Assembly: GCF_001544795.2 (NCBI RefSeq)
Contig: NZ_FCOI02000004.1
Coordinates: 124,001 to 188,000, forward strand
Source: Caballeronia temeraria
GTDB lineage: Bacteria > Pseudomonadota > Gammaproteobacteria > Burkholderiales > Burkholderiaceae
Direction: 5' to 3'
Length of the DNA stretch: 64,000 bases
A program made the translations under genes and the position numbers. The notes under the pieces are model-generated. The model made no database searches, was not told where the DNA came from, and was given only the letters and a program-made list of their open reading frames with translations. This document shows, piece after piece, positions 38,189 through 47,111 of the stretch (its first letter is position 1; each line of letters opens with the position of its first letter).

Positions 38189-38238
38189 GACGCGCGCAGC
38201 GAATCGGATGGCGAATCGCTTATTCATCGGGAAACGAA

Positions 38239-38946
38239 TTGAAAGACCACAACGCGAAGCCGCTGACAGAGCGCGAACTCGATCGTCTGGAAGCCTTGCT
38301 CGATTCCTTCGGCGATGAAGCGATGACCCTCGAGATGGTCGATGGTTTTTTCGCTGCGCTGATTTGCGGCCCTGAACTCGTTCCGCCGCACGAATGGCTT
38401 CCCGCGGTGCTTGGAGGAACCGTTGCTCCGGCGAACGAAAAGAATGCCGAGACGACGCTGCAACTGCTGATCCGTCACTGGAACACCATTGCGGACGATC
38501 TCGAAGTCACCCTGCACGAAGACGCTGTCTATTTGCCCGTGCTGTCGCTCGACGAAGAAGACGGCATCGCGCACGCCAACGAATGGGCGGAAGGCTTCAT
38601 GGCGGGCATCGAGATGCGCCACGAAAGCTGGAACGCGCTGCTCGACGACGATGAGCAAGCGGAAGCGTTGCTTCCGGTCTTGCTGCTGTATCACGAGGAC
38701 GATCCCGACCCGGAGCTTCGGAGCGACCCGGAAGCGTTCGAAGATCGCGACACGATCATTCAGGAGATGATCGCGGAACTGACTTATATCTATCGCTACT
38801 TCGAGCCGCATCGGAAGGAGAACGCGATGCGCGACGCACCCGCGCCGATACGGCGGACAAGCGAAAAGGTCGGCAGAAACGAGCCGTGCCCGTGCGGCAA
38901 CGGGCGCAAATACAAGCATTGCTGCGGGGCGAATGTTTCTACGTAA
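38239..38946 (+). CDS. UPF0149/YecA-family protein with C-terminal SEC-C motif
   Basis: A 235-residue protein with an acidic YecA/UPF0149 domain (about 10-180, with [20 protein letters not shown] and [14 protein letters not shown]) and a C-terminal SEC-C zinc finger ([18 protein letters not shown]), whose Cys-x-Cys...Cys-Cys binds zinc. SEC-C tails often bind ribosomes or proteins; the role here is unknown. The start is unusual: no in-frame ATG exists, and a TTG after GGGAAACGAA is the best choice. Confidence 0.8.
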   Translation: MKDHNAKPLTERELDRLEALLDSFGDEAMTLEMVDGFFAALICGPELVPPHEWLPAVLGGTVAPANEKNAETTLQLLIRHWNTIADDLEVTLHEDAVYLPVLSLDEEDGIAHANEWAEGFMAGIEMRHESWNALLDDDEQAEALLPVLLLYHEDDPDPELRSDPEAFEDRDTIIQEMIAELTYIYRYFEPHRKENAMRDAPAPIRRTSEKVGRNEPCPCGNGRKYKHCCGANVST

Positions 38947-39041
38947 GATTTGAACGGCGGGCGGCGAAAACGCTATGCTAGACTGGATTTTCAGCCTGAT
39001 TCCGACTGTGCATGACATTGGAACGCTCACCCGCAAAAGCC

Positions 39042-39332
39042 ATGAAGCCATCCGCCGCCCTGCAAGCTCATCGTGAAGAGATTCGTCGGATCGTCGAAGC
39101 GCATCACGCGTCGAATGCACGCGTCTTCGGTTCTGTCGCTCGCGGAGAAGATACCGACGAAAGCGACCTCGACTTACTCATCGACCCATCGCCGGATACG
39201 ACTCTCTTTGATCTCGGCGCAATCCGGCACAAGCTGCGAAGCTTGCTCGGCGTTCCAGTTGATGTGCTGACTTCAGGCGCGATTCCCGATCGCAGGCGCG
39301 ATGCCATTCTTGGAGGCGCCGTGCCCGTATGA
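39042..39332 (+). CDS. MntA-type minimal nucleotidyltransferase antitoxin
   Basis: A 96-residue minimal nucleotidyltransferase with the family active site GSVARGEDTDESDLDLLID (GSx10DxD). In known HEPN/MNT pairs the MNT protein transfers AMP to the HEPN toxin and inactivates it. The start at MKPSAALQAHRE agrees with relatives; an ATG 30 bases upstream is also possible. The last codon overlaps the ATG of the adjacent HEPN gene, which is broken. This copy therefore looks intact but without a functional partner. Confidence 0.8.
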   Translation: MKPSAALQAHREEIRRIVEAHHASNARVFGSVARGEDTDESDLDLLIDPSPDTTLFDLGAIRHKLRSLLGVPVDVLTSGAIPDRRRDAILGGAVPV

Positions 39333-39597
39333 GTCGCGACGATTTGGTTCTGGCTGAATAACTGGGGCACCGCCGGGATGGACCAAACGGCCTTTCTAGG
39401 CAATGAGCTCGTTTCAAGACGCCGTCATCCGCAACTTCGAAATCGTCGGGGAGGCAAGCCGGAACGTCGGCGAGTACTATCCTGTGTTCGCGGCGGCGCA
39501 TCGGGACGTCGACTTTTCTTCCGCGTATGAAATGCGGAACGTACTTGCGCACGGCTATCGCCAGATCCACTCACTGATCGCAACGTTGGATGATTGA
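39329..39597 (+). pseudogene. Decayed HEPN (DUF86) toxin gene
   Basis: The reading starts MSRDDLVLAE by ATGA overlap with the antitoxin gene, then hits a TAA at 39359. Homology continues as LGH, then in another frame MDQTAFLGNELV, and after an extra T at GTTT (about 39409) in a third frame QDAVIRNFEIVGEASRNVGE and YEMRNVLAHGY. The RNVLAHGY motif (the RNase Rx4-6H site and modified Tyr) survives, but at least one stop, an internal loss and two frame changes separate the parts. The C-terminal end after LAHGY is also abnormal. Confidence 0.75.
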
Positions 39598-39765
39598 TTC
39601 GCAACATCAGCTGCTACCTCGGATCGCCCCGCTTCAAACGCGCGTACACGCAGGCACACCGCTTGCATGCGCCCGCCTCTTCGCCCCTCCCCCAAGACGC
39701 GCTACCATAAGCACCAGCCCATTCCCCAAAACCCCTGTGTAGCAGCAATCTCAGCCGGAGTGCCC

Positions 39766-41946
39766 ATGAACGACATGATCAAACAACACGGCCTGCAGGT
39801 CGACGCGAGTCTCGCGAAGTTCGTCGATGAAGAAGCCATCCCCGGCACGGGCGTCGATAGTGCGTCCTTCTGGAAGGGATTCGATGCCATCGTCCACGAT
39901 CTCGCGCCGAAGAACCGCGCGCTGCTCGCCGAGCGCGACCGCCTTCAGACCGAGCTGGACAACTGGCATCGCAGCAATCCCGGCCCGGTGCGCGATCCGC
40001 GCGCCTATCGCAAGTTTCTCGAAGAGATCGGCTATATCGTGCCCTCGCCCGCGCACGTCCAGGCGAGCACCGCCAATGTCGATCGCGAGATCGCCGAGCA
40101 GGCCGGTCCGCAACTCGTCGTGCCGCTGTCCAACCTGCGCTATGCGCTCAACGCCGCCAACGCGCGCTGGGGCAGCCTCTACGATGCGCTCTACGGCACC
40201 GATGCCATCGACGAAAACGACGGCGCCGAACGCACCGCGCAGTTCAATCCGAAGCGCGGCGCGAAGGTCATCGCCTATGCGCGCGCCTTCCTCGACGACA
40301 ACGCGCCGCTTGACCACGGCTCGCACGCCGACGCGACCAAATACAGCGTCGAGCAAGGCAAGCTCGTCGTCGCGCTGAAAGACGGCAGCAAGAGCGGCCT
40401 CGCGAACGCCGAACAGTTCGCGGGCTATCAGGGCGACGCGAAAGAACCGTCCGCCATTCTGCTCAAGCACAACGACCTGCACTTCGAGATTCAGATCGAC
40501 GCGAGCAACTTCATCGGCAAGACGGATTCGGCGCACGTGAAAGACGTGCTGATGGAAGCGGCCGTGAGCACGATCATCGACTGCGAAGATTCGGTCGCGG
40601 CCGTCGATGCCGCCGACAAGACGCAGCTCTATCGCAACTGGCTCGGCCTGATGCAAGGTCATCTCGCGGAACAGGTGACGAAGAACGGCAAGACCTTCAC
40701 GCGCGCGATGAACCCGGATCGCGAATACACCGCGCCCGATGGCGCAAAGACGCTCAAGCTGCACGGACGTTCGCTCCTCTTCGTGCGCAACGTCGGCCAT
40801 CTGATGACGAATCCCGCCGTGCTCGACCGCGACGGCAACGAGATTCCCGAAGGCATCCTCGACGCCGTGATGACCGTGCTCGGCTCGATGCACGATCTCA
40901 GGAACAAGATGAACTCGCGCACGGGTTCCATCTATATCGTGAAGCCGAAGATGCACGGTCCCGCCGAAGTGGCGTTCGCAGACGAACTCTTCTCGCGCGT
41001 CGAAGATCTGCTCGGCCTGCCGCGTCACACGATCAAGATGGGCATCATGGACGAGGAACGCCGCACGAGCGTGAACCTCAAGGCGTGTATCGCGGCGGCG
41101 GGCGCGCGCGTCGCGTTCATCAACACGGGCTTCCTGGATCGCACCGGCGATGAAATGCATTCGTCGATGGAAGCCGGCCCGATGATGCGCAAGGGCGACA
41201 TGAAGTCGTCGAAGTGGATCAGCGCGTATGAGCGCAGCAACGTGCTCGTCGGCCTGAACACGGGCTTGCGCGGTCGCGCGCAGATCGGCAAGGGCATGTG
41301 GGCGATGCCCGATCTGATGCATGCGATGCTCGAACAGAAGATCGCGCATCCGAAGGCAGGCGCGAACACCGCATGGGTGCCCTCGCCCACGGCGGCCACG
41401 CTGCACGCGCTGCACTATCACATGGTCGACGTGCAGCAGGTTCAGCAGGAACTTGAAAGCATCGACTACGACGGCCAGAAGAACGAACTGCTCGATGGCC
41501 TGCTGACGATTCCGGTCGTCGACAAGCCGTCATGGTCGGAAGAGGACATCAAGAACGAGATCGAGAACAACGCGCAGGGCATTCTCGGCTATGTCGTGCG
41601 CTGGGTCGATCAGGGCGTGGGCTGCTCGAAGGTGCCGGACATTCACGATGTCGGCCTGATGGAAGATCGCGCGACGCTGCGCATTTCGAGCCAGCACATC
41701 GCGAACTGGCTGCGTCACGGCATCGTCACGGAAGAGCAGGTGCGCGCCACGCTCGAACGCATGGCTGCGGTCGTCGACAAGCAGAATGAAGCCGATCCGA
41801 CCTATCGCCCGATGTCGCCCGCGTTCGACAGCTCGTTCGCGTTCAAGGCCGCGTGCGCGCTCGTCTTCGAAGGACGCACGCAACCGAGCGGTTATACGGA
41901 ACCGCTGCTGCACAAGTTCCGTCTCGCCGCGAAGCAATCGATGTAA
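39766..41946 (+). CDS. glcB: Malate synthase G
   Basis: The 726-residue monomeric malate synthase that condenses glyoxylate with acetyl-CoA to malate in the glyoxylate shunt or glycolate use. Full length for form G. Recognisable blocks are the N-terminal [38 protein letters not shown], the catalytic region [20 protein letters not shown], and [16 protein letters not shown], and the C-terminal [25 protein letters not shown] site precedes the ATG at 39766. No glycolate oxidase genes are adjacent. Confidence 0.97.
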   Translation: MNDMIKQHGLQVDASLAKFVDEEAIPGTGVDSASFWKGFDAIVHDLAPKNRALLAERDRLQTELDNWHRSNPGPVRDPRAYRKFLEEIGYIVPSPAHVQASTANVDREIAEQAGPQLVVPLSNLRYALNAANARWGSLYDALYGTDAIDENDGAERTAQFNPKRGAKVIAYARAFLDDNAPLDHGSHADATKYSVEQGKLVVALKDGSKSGLANAEQFAGYQGDAKEPSAILLKHNDLHFEIQIDASNFIGKTDSAHVKDVLMEAAVSTIIDCEDSVAAVDAADKTQLYRNWLGLMQGHLAEQVTKNGKTFTRAMNPDREYTAPDGAKTLKLHGRSLLFVRNVGHLMTNPAVLDRDGNEIPEGILDAVMTVLGSMHDLRNKMNSRTGSIYIVKPKMHGPAEVAFADELFSRVEDLLGLPRHTIKMGIMDEERRTSVNLKACIAAAGARVAFINTGFLDRTGDEMHSSMEAGPMMRKGDMKSSKWISAYERSNVLVGLNTGLRGRAQIGKGMWAMPDLMHAMLEQKIAHPKAGANTAWVPSPTAATLHALHYHMVDVQQVQQELESIDYDGQKNELLDGLLTIPVVDKPSWSEEDIKNEIENNAQGILGYVVRWVDQGVGCSKVPDIHDVGLMEDRATLRISSQHIANWLRHGIVTEEQVRATLERMAAVVDKQNEADPTYRPMSPAFDSSFAFKAACALVFEGRTQPSGYTEPLLHKFRLAAKQSM

Positions 41947-41997
41947 TTCGCATAAGCGCGCGCACGCGAAGCGGCGTGCGTGCGCTGTCCGCGCTGC

Positions 41998-42186
41998 TTA
42001 TTTCTGCTCCGACCAGAGCTTGCCCGCGGTCGCCCAGTTCTCGCGCTTCACGTCCGTCAGGATGATGTCCACCGAACCCGGCTCGCAGCCGAGCGTCTCG
42101 CAAGTCGTGCGCGTGATCGCCTCGACGAACTTGCGCTTCTCTTCCGCCGTGCGGCCTTCGAACAGTTGAATGTTGAATGTCGGCAT
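41998..42186 (-). CDS. 4-oxalocrotonate tautomerase family protein
   Basis: A 62-residue tautomerase subunit. After removal of Met the catalytic Pro-1 is exposed (PTFNIQLFEGRTAEEKRKFV). The usual Arg pair is less clear, so the substrate may differ from 2-hydroxymuconate. GGAGATCAACGCAA precedes the start. It is 27 bp downstream of a class II aldolase gene on the same strand, and may act on the same metabolite. Confidence 0.85.
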   Translation of the reverse strand: MPTFNIQLFEGRTAEEKRKFVEAITRTTCETLGCEPGSVDIILTDVKRENWATAGKLWSEQK

Positions 42187-42213
42187 TTGCGTTGATCTCC
42201 TTTTGAGTTGAAT

Positions 42214-42990
42214 TCAGTCTCGATAGGTCGCGTCGATACGATCGAGCTTGCGCAATAGCGACGGCCATTCGAGCGCGCCTTCGACCGCATCGTCGTCATG
42301 CAATTGCGCCGCGGTGCGCGTGACGATTTCCGGCGTCGGCACGATCATCTTGCCCACGCCCGCAAGCGCGCGAAGCTGAATATCGCATGCCTTGACGAGC
42401 ATATCCATCAGCACATAAGCCTCGGCGATGGTGCGCCCGAGCGTCAGCGGACCATGATTGCGCAGCAGCATCGCGCGATGCGCGCCGAGACTCTTCACGA
42501 GCCGCTCGCCTTCCGCCGGCGAGAACGCGAGCCCTTCGTAATCGTGATACGCGAGATGCCCGTGAAAGCGCATCGCGTGTTGCGACGCGGGCAGCAGGCC
42601 ATGCGGTTGCGTCGATACCGCGATCGCCTCGCGCACGTGCAGATGCATCACGCACACGGCATCCTCGCGCGCGGCATGCACGGCGCCGTGCAACGCGAAG
42701 CCCGTCGCGTTCACCGGATGCGCGCTCTCGCCGATCACGTTGCCATCGATATCGATCTTCACGAGATTGCTCGCCGTGACTTCATCGAACGAAAGCCCGA
42801 ACGGATTGATGAGAAAGCGCCCCGGCTCGCCGGGCACGCTCGCCGAGATATGCGTGTAGACGACATCGTCCCAGCCGTTGAGCGCGACGAGCCTGTACGC
42901 GGCGGCGAGATCGACGCGCGCGACCTGTTCGGCGGCCGAGCGCGGTCCGCTTTCGGCGATCCTGCGCTCAGGCGTGTGGGTGAACGACAT
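42214..42990 (-). CDS. Class II aldolase/adducin family protein
   Basis: A 258-residue class II aldolase fold protein. Zinc-ligand region CVMHLHVREAIAVS and the C-terminal histidine in LLRNHGPLTLGRTIAEAYVL are present, as are VDLAAAYRLVALNGWDD and HISASVPGEPGRFLINPFG. Relatives are often annotated as putative decarboxylases or fuculose-phosphate aldolase-like, with unknown substrate. The start overlaps the urea transporter gene by 23 bp, suggesting translational coupling. Confidence 0.85.
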   Translation of the reverse strand: MSFTHTPERRIAESGPRSAAEQVARVDLAAAYRLVALNGWDDVVYTHISASVPGEPGRFLINPFGLSFDEVTASNLVKIDIDGNVIGESAHPVNATGFALHGAVHAAREDAVCVMHLHVREAIAVSTQPHGLLPASQHAMRFHGHLAYHDYEGLAFSPAEGERLVKSLGAHRAMLLRNHGPLTLGRTIAEAYVLMDMLVKACDIQLRALAGVGKMIVPTPEIVTRTAAQLHDDDAVEGALEWPSLLRKLDRIDATYRD

Positions 42991-43879
42991 GCGAGTCTCC
43001 TTGTTTCGATGATCCGGACAGGCGCCGCTCCAGCACGATCACCGCCCACGACGCGAGCACGAACGGCGCGGTCAACGCGGCGATGCCGGCGCAATCGATC
43101 ATGCGCTCGATCAACACCGCCGCGACGATCGCGACGAGCGCATAGCGCTTGCCGAGCGGCGCGGCTGCGAGCGCGGCAAGCGCCGCATTGAAGCCGCACG
43201 CGCCCGAGAGCACGACGGCGTCGTTGGCGCCGCCGAGCGCATGCAGCATCGCGCCGAGTGCGCTGCCCGCGAGCGCCCAGCCCGCCTGCGAGGGACGCGA
43301 CGCGAACAAGCCCGCCGCGATCAACGCGCCCGCGAGCGCGCCGGTCGCGAACGTGATCGGCGCGAGACCCGCGAAGGCGGCTTCGAGCATCGGAACGAAA
43401 CCGGCGGCGACTTGCGGAATCGCGCCTGTATCGCCGCGCTCGGCCAGCAGCGGCAGCCAGCACCAGGTGACGATGATGGCGGGGCTCGAAAAGACCGGCA
43501 ACCGGTAGCGCGCGAGAATGCGGGTGAGTTTGCTGGCGAGAAAGGTGGCGAACATCGCTGCGACGATCGCGACGGCTGCGGCCTGCGATGCATCGCCGAT
43601 GAACGTGAACGCGGCCAGCGCCGCGAGCGCGCCGTTGAAGCCGTAGAGATCGTCGCGAAGCGCGGGTGCGCCGTCATCCTCGATGATCACGCTGATGACA
43701 TTGCCCGTCAGCGTGCCGATCAGCAGCCCGCACGCGAGGCGCGGACTCGCGCACAGGACGGCGAGAAACAGCAGCGCACCGGTCGCGGCATTGCGCTGAA
43801 GCACGATCTGCCCGATCGCGCGGGCGAAACTGCGGAGTTGACTGCCGAAGGCGGCGTGGGAATGGAGAGCGGAAGACAT
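42968..43879 (-). CDS. Urea transporter
   Basis: A roughly 303-residue UT-family channel with about 10 membrane helices. The two homologous halves each carry the LYGFNGALAALA / GFNAALAALA motif typical of bacterial urea transporters. It would allow passive urea entry. No urease or urea amidolyase genes are in the window. The ATG at 43879 is used; a GTG at 43897 is an alternative, and neither has a strong ribosome-binding site. Confidence 0.85.
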   Translation of the reverse strand: MSSALHSHAAFGSQLRSFARAIGQIVLQRNAATGALLFLAVLCASPRLACGLLIGTLTGNVISVIIEDDGAPALRDDLYGFNGALAALAAFTFIGDASQAAAVAIVAAMFATFLASKLTRILARYRLPVFSSPAIIVTWCWLPLLAERGDTGAIPQVAAGFVPMLEAAFAGLAPITFATGALAGALIAAGLFASRPSQAGWALAGSALGAMLHALGGANDAVVLSGACGFNAALAALAAAPLGKRYALVAIVAAVLIERMIDCAGIAALTAPFVLASWAVIVLERRLSGSSKQGDSHVVHPHA

Positions 43880-43976
43880 GCTGAGCGGCAACGGCACGGG
43901 AAGCCGCCAGCATAAAGCAGCCGGCGCGCGCCGTGCGACGGCGGACCGAATAACCTGTATGTGGCTTGAAGCAGAA

Positions 43977-43996
43977 GGCGCGACGAGCGTCGCGCC
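43977..43996 (-). terminator. GC-rich hairpin between small gene and urea transporter
   Basis: GGCGCGAC-GAGC-GTCGCGCC is a perfect 8-bp stem 16 bp after the stop of the 68-residue gene. The following minus-strand bases (TTCTGCTTC) are only weakly T-rich. It is likely a weak terminator for that gene. Confidence 0.45.
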
Positions 43997-44011
43997 GGAG
44001 GAGGCCGTAGC

Positions 44012-44218
44012 TTAGTTGAACGCCATCGGGACCAGCGGCGTCGGCTCGCCGACACCCGGGTTCGCCATCGACAGATCCGAACTCAATTTGACGATTTCCG
44101 CGACGTTTTCGCGGAAATTCGGGTGCTTTTCCCAGGTGATGTAGCTCGCGTCCATGACGGCGGACAGCGTGAGCAAGGCGAAAGCGATTTTTTCGAGCAC
44201 TTCGTAGCGTTGGCGCAT
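44012..44218 (-). CDS. Hypothetical 68-residue protein
   Basis: No family is recognised. The protein has a basic N-terminus (MRQRYEVLEK), one moderately hydrophobic segment (about 11-28, IAFALLTLSAVMDASYIT) and a polar C-terminal half. An AGGAAC site lies before the ATG. Upstream on the minus strand are TACAAT as a good -10 and an inverted repeat. With a hairpin behind it, the gene appears to be a separate, self-contained transcription unit. Confidence 0.6.
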   Translation of the reverse strand: MRQRYEVLEKIAFALLTLSAVMDASYITWEKHPNFRENVAEIVKLSSDLSMANPGVGEPTPLVPMAFN

Positions 44219-44253
44219 GATCTGTTCCTAAAACTTTGCGACATTGTAACAGA

Positions 44254-44273
44254 CTTAAGGGTTTTCCCCTAAG
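44254..44273 (-). promoter_or_regulatory. Inverted repeat in the promoter of the 68-residue gene
   Basis: CTTAAGGG-TTTT-CCCCTAAG is an inverted repeat (one mismatch) 36 bp before the start codon. On the minus strand it is followed by TACAAT (a likely -10), so it overlaps the -35/spacer region and could be an operator. Confidence 0.4.
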
Positions 44274-44331
44274 CGTATGTTGCAATGCCGCAAATCGCCC
44301 GTCACTACTGCGGTTGCGCTCCGGCCCTCTT

Positions 44332-45471
44332 TCACATCGACGCTTCGAGCATCGCCTTGTAATCCGCGCTCGATGCGTCGCGCGGATTCGTCTTATGACT
44401 GTGATCTTTCAGCGCGCCGGCGATGATGCGCGGGAACATTTCGCGCGTCACGCCGAGTTCCGCCAGGCCGCGCGGCAAGCCGAGCGTCGCGGTCATCGAG
44501 CGCACCGCTTCGCCGACTTCGTTGCCGGACTTCAGGCCCATCGCCTGCGCGATGCGGTCGAGTTTGCCCTCTTCGTGCATCGTCGGCGCGCTGCTGTTGA
44601 ATGCGATCACCGCCGGCAGAAAGATCGCGTTGAGCGTGCCGTGATGCAGTTTCGGATTGATGCCGCCGAGCGAGTGACTCAGGCTGTGCACGCACCCGAG
44701 CCCTTTCTGAAACGCGAGCGCGCCCTGCATCGATGCGCTCATCATGTTCCAGCGCGCGGCGCGGTCCGAGCCGTCGCGCGTGGCCCGTTCGATGTGACGC
44801 CACGCGCGCCACAGACCATCGAGCGCGATGCCATCGGCGGGCGCGTTGAACGCGGGCGCCATGAACGTTTCGAGGCAATGCGCGATGGCGTCCATGCCGG
44901 TTGCGGCGGTGAGCATCGGCGGCAGACCGAGCGTCAGTTCCGGGTCGCAGATCGCGACTTTCGGCACGACATGCGGCGAGATCACGCCGACCTTGCGGCC
45001 ATCGTCGAGAATCAGGATCGCGCCGCGGCCTACTTCGCTGCCGGTGCCGGCGGTCGTCGGAATGGCGATGACGGGCGCGGTCTTCGCCGTGATGCGCGCA
45101 AGCCCGCCTTCGATCACCGCGAAGCTTTGCAGCGGACCGTCGTGCGTCGCGCACACGGCGACGCCCTTGGCGAGATCGATCGACGAGCCGCCGCCGGCCG
45201 CGATCACGCCATCGCACTGATGTTCCTTGTACATGGCCACCGCTGCGCGCACGGCGGCTTCGTTCGGATTGGGCGGCGTCGCATCGAAGACGGGCGCGGG
45301 CGACGATGAACCGAGCGCATCGATTACTTTATCGAGCAGGCCTGCCGCGCGGATGCCGGCATCGGTCACGATCAGCGGACGGCGAATGCCGATGCGTTCG
45401 CACTCGCTCGCAAGCAGGCGCACCGCGCCGAAGTCGAATTGAATTTGCGTGATGTAATTGATGAGGGACAT
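44332..45471 (-). CDS. Iron-containing alcohol dehydrogenase
   Basis: A 379-residue group III (iron-dependent) alcohol dehydrogenase. The NAD-binding motif GVIAAGGGSSIDLAKG is at about 90-105; metal-site residues are in ATGMDAIAHCLETFMAP (Asp, His), GCVHSLSHSLGG (His) and PKLHHGTLNAIFLP (His). It interconverts a small alcohol and aldehyde; the substrate is not determinable. It stands alone between small genes. Confidence 0.9.
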   Translation of the reverse strand: MSLINYITQIQFDFGAVRLLASECERIGIRRPLIVTDAGIRAAGLLDKVIDALGSSSPAPVFDATPPNPNEAAVRAAVAMYKEHQCDGVIAAGGGSSIDLAKGVAVCATHDGPLQSFAVIEGGLARITAKTAPVIAIPTTAGTGSEVGRGAILILDDGRKVGVISPHVVPKVAICDPELTLGLPPMLTAATGMDAIAHCLETFMAPAFNAPADGIALDGLWRAWRHIERATRDGSDRAARWNMMSASMQGALAFQKGLGCVHSLSHSLGGINPKLHHGTLNAIFLPAVIAFNSSAPTMHEEGKLDRIAQAMGLKSGNEVGEAVRSMTATLGLPRGLAELGVTREMFPRIIAGALKDHSHKTNPRDASSADYKAMLEASM

Positions 45472-45539
45472 GAGTGTCTGGGGGAGGGTCGGTGCCGTCA
45501 GTATAAGAGCGCGCGCCGTCGTGCGTTTTTTTCAACGCT

Positions 45540-45788
45540 TTAACTGCAATGCTGCTGGGCGTCGCGCACCCTGAAATGCACGAGCGTCTGCCCGATTGCG
45601 CTCGGGCAACCGCGCGAGCGCAGCGTGTCGCACGCCTGCGCACGCGCTTCGGGCGTGCGTTCCTGCGAAGGCACGTCGAGACCGTCGTCCTCGTCCGCGC
45701 GATAGATGTTCTCGAGGCTTTGCCGCCGGCATGCATCGCTCGACGCATTGCGCACCATGCGCGCGATGGAGCCCATCGGCTGACGCAC
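45540..45788 (-). CDS. Hypothetical 82-residue protein
   Basis: No family is recognised. The reading starts at a GTG with an AGGA site about 5 bases upstream; it is polar and contains four cysteines (SSDACRR, QACDTL, SRGCPS, QQHCS). An acidic stretch RADEDDGLDVPSQE and a plausible codon pattern favour a real gene, but an arginine/alanine-rich reading also exists on the plus strand. It lies between the alcohol dehydrogenase and the diguanylate cyclase. Confidence 0.4.
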   Translation of the reverse strand: MRQPMGSIARMVRNASSDACRRQSLENIYRADEDDGLDVPSQERTPEARAQACDTLRSRGCPSAIGQTLVHFRVRDAQQHCS

Positions 45789-45943
45789 CGCGTCCTGCTG
45801 CGGCAGGTGTGCGCGAACCCGATTGCATGGTTTTCGCGCGTTTTTGGGTCATCGGCGGCGTCGCTAAAGTTTCAATGCGAACGACCGTTATCCGATCTGT
45901 GGTCGGCTCTATCGCGAGACCGGACCGCCGCCAAAAAACCGAT

Positions 45944-47107
45944 ATGGACCAACTTACAGAGGTGTTCACCCTGCCGCGCGGACGTGCGGCCACGTGGTTG
46001 CTGCACGCGGGAGCCGATATTCCCCGCGCGATCCGCGTCGCCCTCGTCGGGAGCCTGTTCGGCACGCTGCCGATCTTCGCGGGCGGCGTGCTGAATACCG
46101 TTGCCGTCGCGTGGGTGCTGGCTCGCAGGCATCCGACGGCCGCGTTTCATATCTGGCTCGCGCTCGAAATCGCCGTGTGTCTCATGCGGCTCGTCGTGCT
46201 CGTCGTTGCCCGCCGCCGCGCGCGCGAACGCAAATCCACGCCGACCGATACCTACGTGCTGCTCGCGCCGCTGTGGGGCGCGACGGTCGGCTACGGCGCG
46301 CTGGTCTCCGTGCTATCAGGCGACTGGATCGCCGCGACGCTCTCGTTTTTATCCGCGGCCGCGATGGTCGGCGGCATCTGCTTCCGCAATTTCGGCGCGC
46401 CGCGGCTCGTCGCGGTGATGATTTTTCTGTCGCTCGGGCCGTGCTGCATTGGCGCAGTGCTCGCGGGCGAGCCGACGCTCTGGCTCACCGTGCTGCAAAT
46501 CCCCTTTTATCTTTTCGCGATGAGCGCCGCCGCGTGGCGCCTGAACGGCATGCTCGTTTCGACGATGAAAGCCGAGCAGGAAAACGACCGCCGCGCGCGT
46601 CACGACGAACTGACCGGCCTGCTCAACCGCGCCGGGCTCTTCCAGGCGGTGCGTTCGCGCGAGCCCGGACACGCGCGCGACAGTGCGCGCACGGCGCTGC
46701 TCTATCTCGATCTCGACCGCTTCAAGGCCGTCAACGATGCGCACGGTCACGAAGTCGGCGACACGCTGCTCGCGCTGGTCGCGCGGCGTTTGCGGCATGT
46801 GTCGGGCGAAGGATCGCTGGTTGCGCGGCTCGGCGGCGACGAATTCGTGATCGTCACGCCGCCGCAGGCCGAACCGCTCGCGCTCGCGGATGTCATCGTG
46901 CGCGAACTGTCGAAGCCCTTTCTCACCGATGCCGGCGTGATGCTCGACATCGGCGTGAGCATCGGCGTTGCGCGGTTCGATCATCATCACGATGAACTCG
47001 ACGGCGTCCTGCGCGATGCCGACAACGCGCTCTACGAAGCCAAGCGCGCGGGCAAGAGTCGCTGGGTATCGGCGGCGGTGCGCGAACCGGCCGGGCTCGT
47101 CGCCTGA
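45944..47107 (+). CDS. Membrane diguanylate cyclase
   Basis: A roughly 387-residue GGDEF protein that makes c-di-GMP from GTP. The first about 200 residues hold about five to six membrane helices forming a sensor. The cyclase domain follows: RRARHDELTGLLNRAGLF, LLYLDLDRFKAVNDAHGHEV, then the intact signature RLGGDEFVIV. The inhibitory RxxD site that usually precedes GGDEF is missing (GEGS instead), so product inhibition is probably weak. The start is uncertain; an ATG about 70 bases upstream is in frame. Confidence 0.88.
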   Translation: MDQLTEVFTLPRGRAATWLLHAGADIPRAIRVALVGSLFGTLPIFAGGVLNTVAVAWVLARRHPTAAFHIWLALEIAVCLMRLVVLVVARRRARERKSTPTDTYVLLAPLWGATVGYGALVSVLSGDWIAATLSFLSAAAMVGGICFRNFGAPRLVAVMIFLSLGPCCIGAVLAGEPTLWLTVLQIPFYLFAMSAAAWRLNGMLVSTMKAEQENDRRARHDELTGLLNRAGLFQAVRSREPGHARDSARTALLYLDLDRFKAVNDAHGHEVGDTLLALVARRLRHVSGEGSLVARLGGDEFVIVTPPQAEPLALADVIVRELSKPFLTDAGVMLDIGVSIGVARFDHHHDELDGVLRDADNALYEAKRAGKSRWVSAAVREPAGLVA

Positions 47108-47111
47108 AGCG

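Noticed and set aside
39012-39041. Upstream ATG as start of the MNT antitoxin
   Set aside because: Related proteins begin at the MKPSAALQ-type methionine; the extra ten residues are not family-like.
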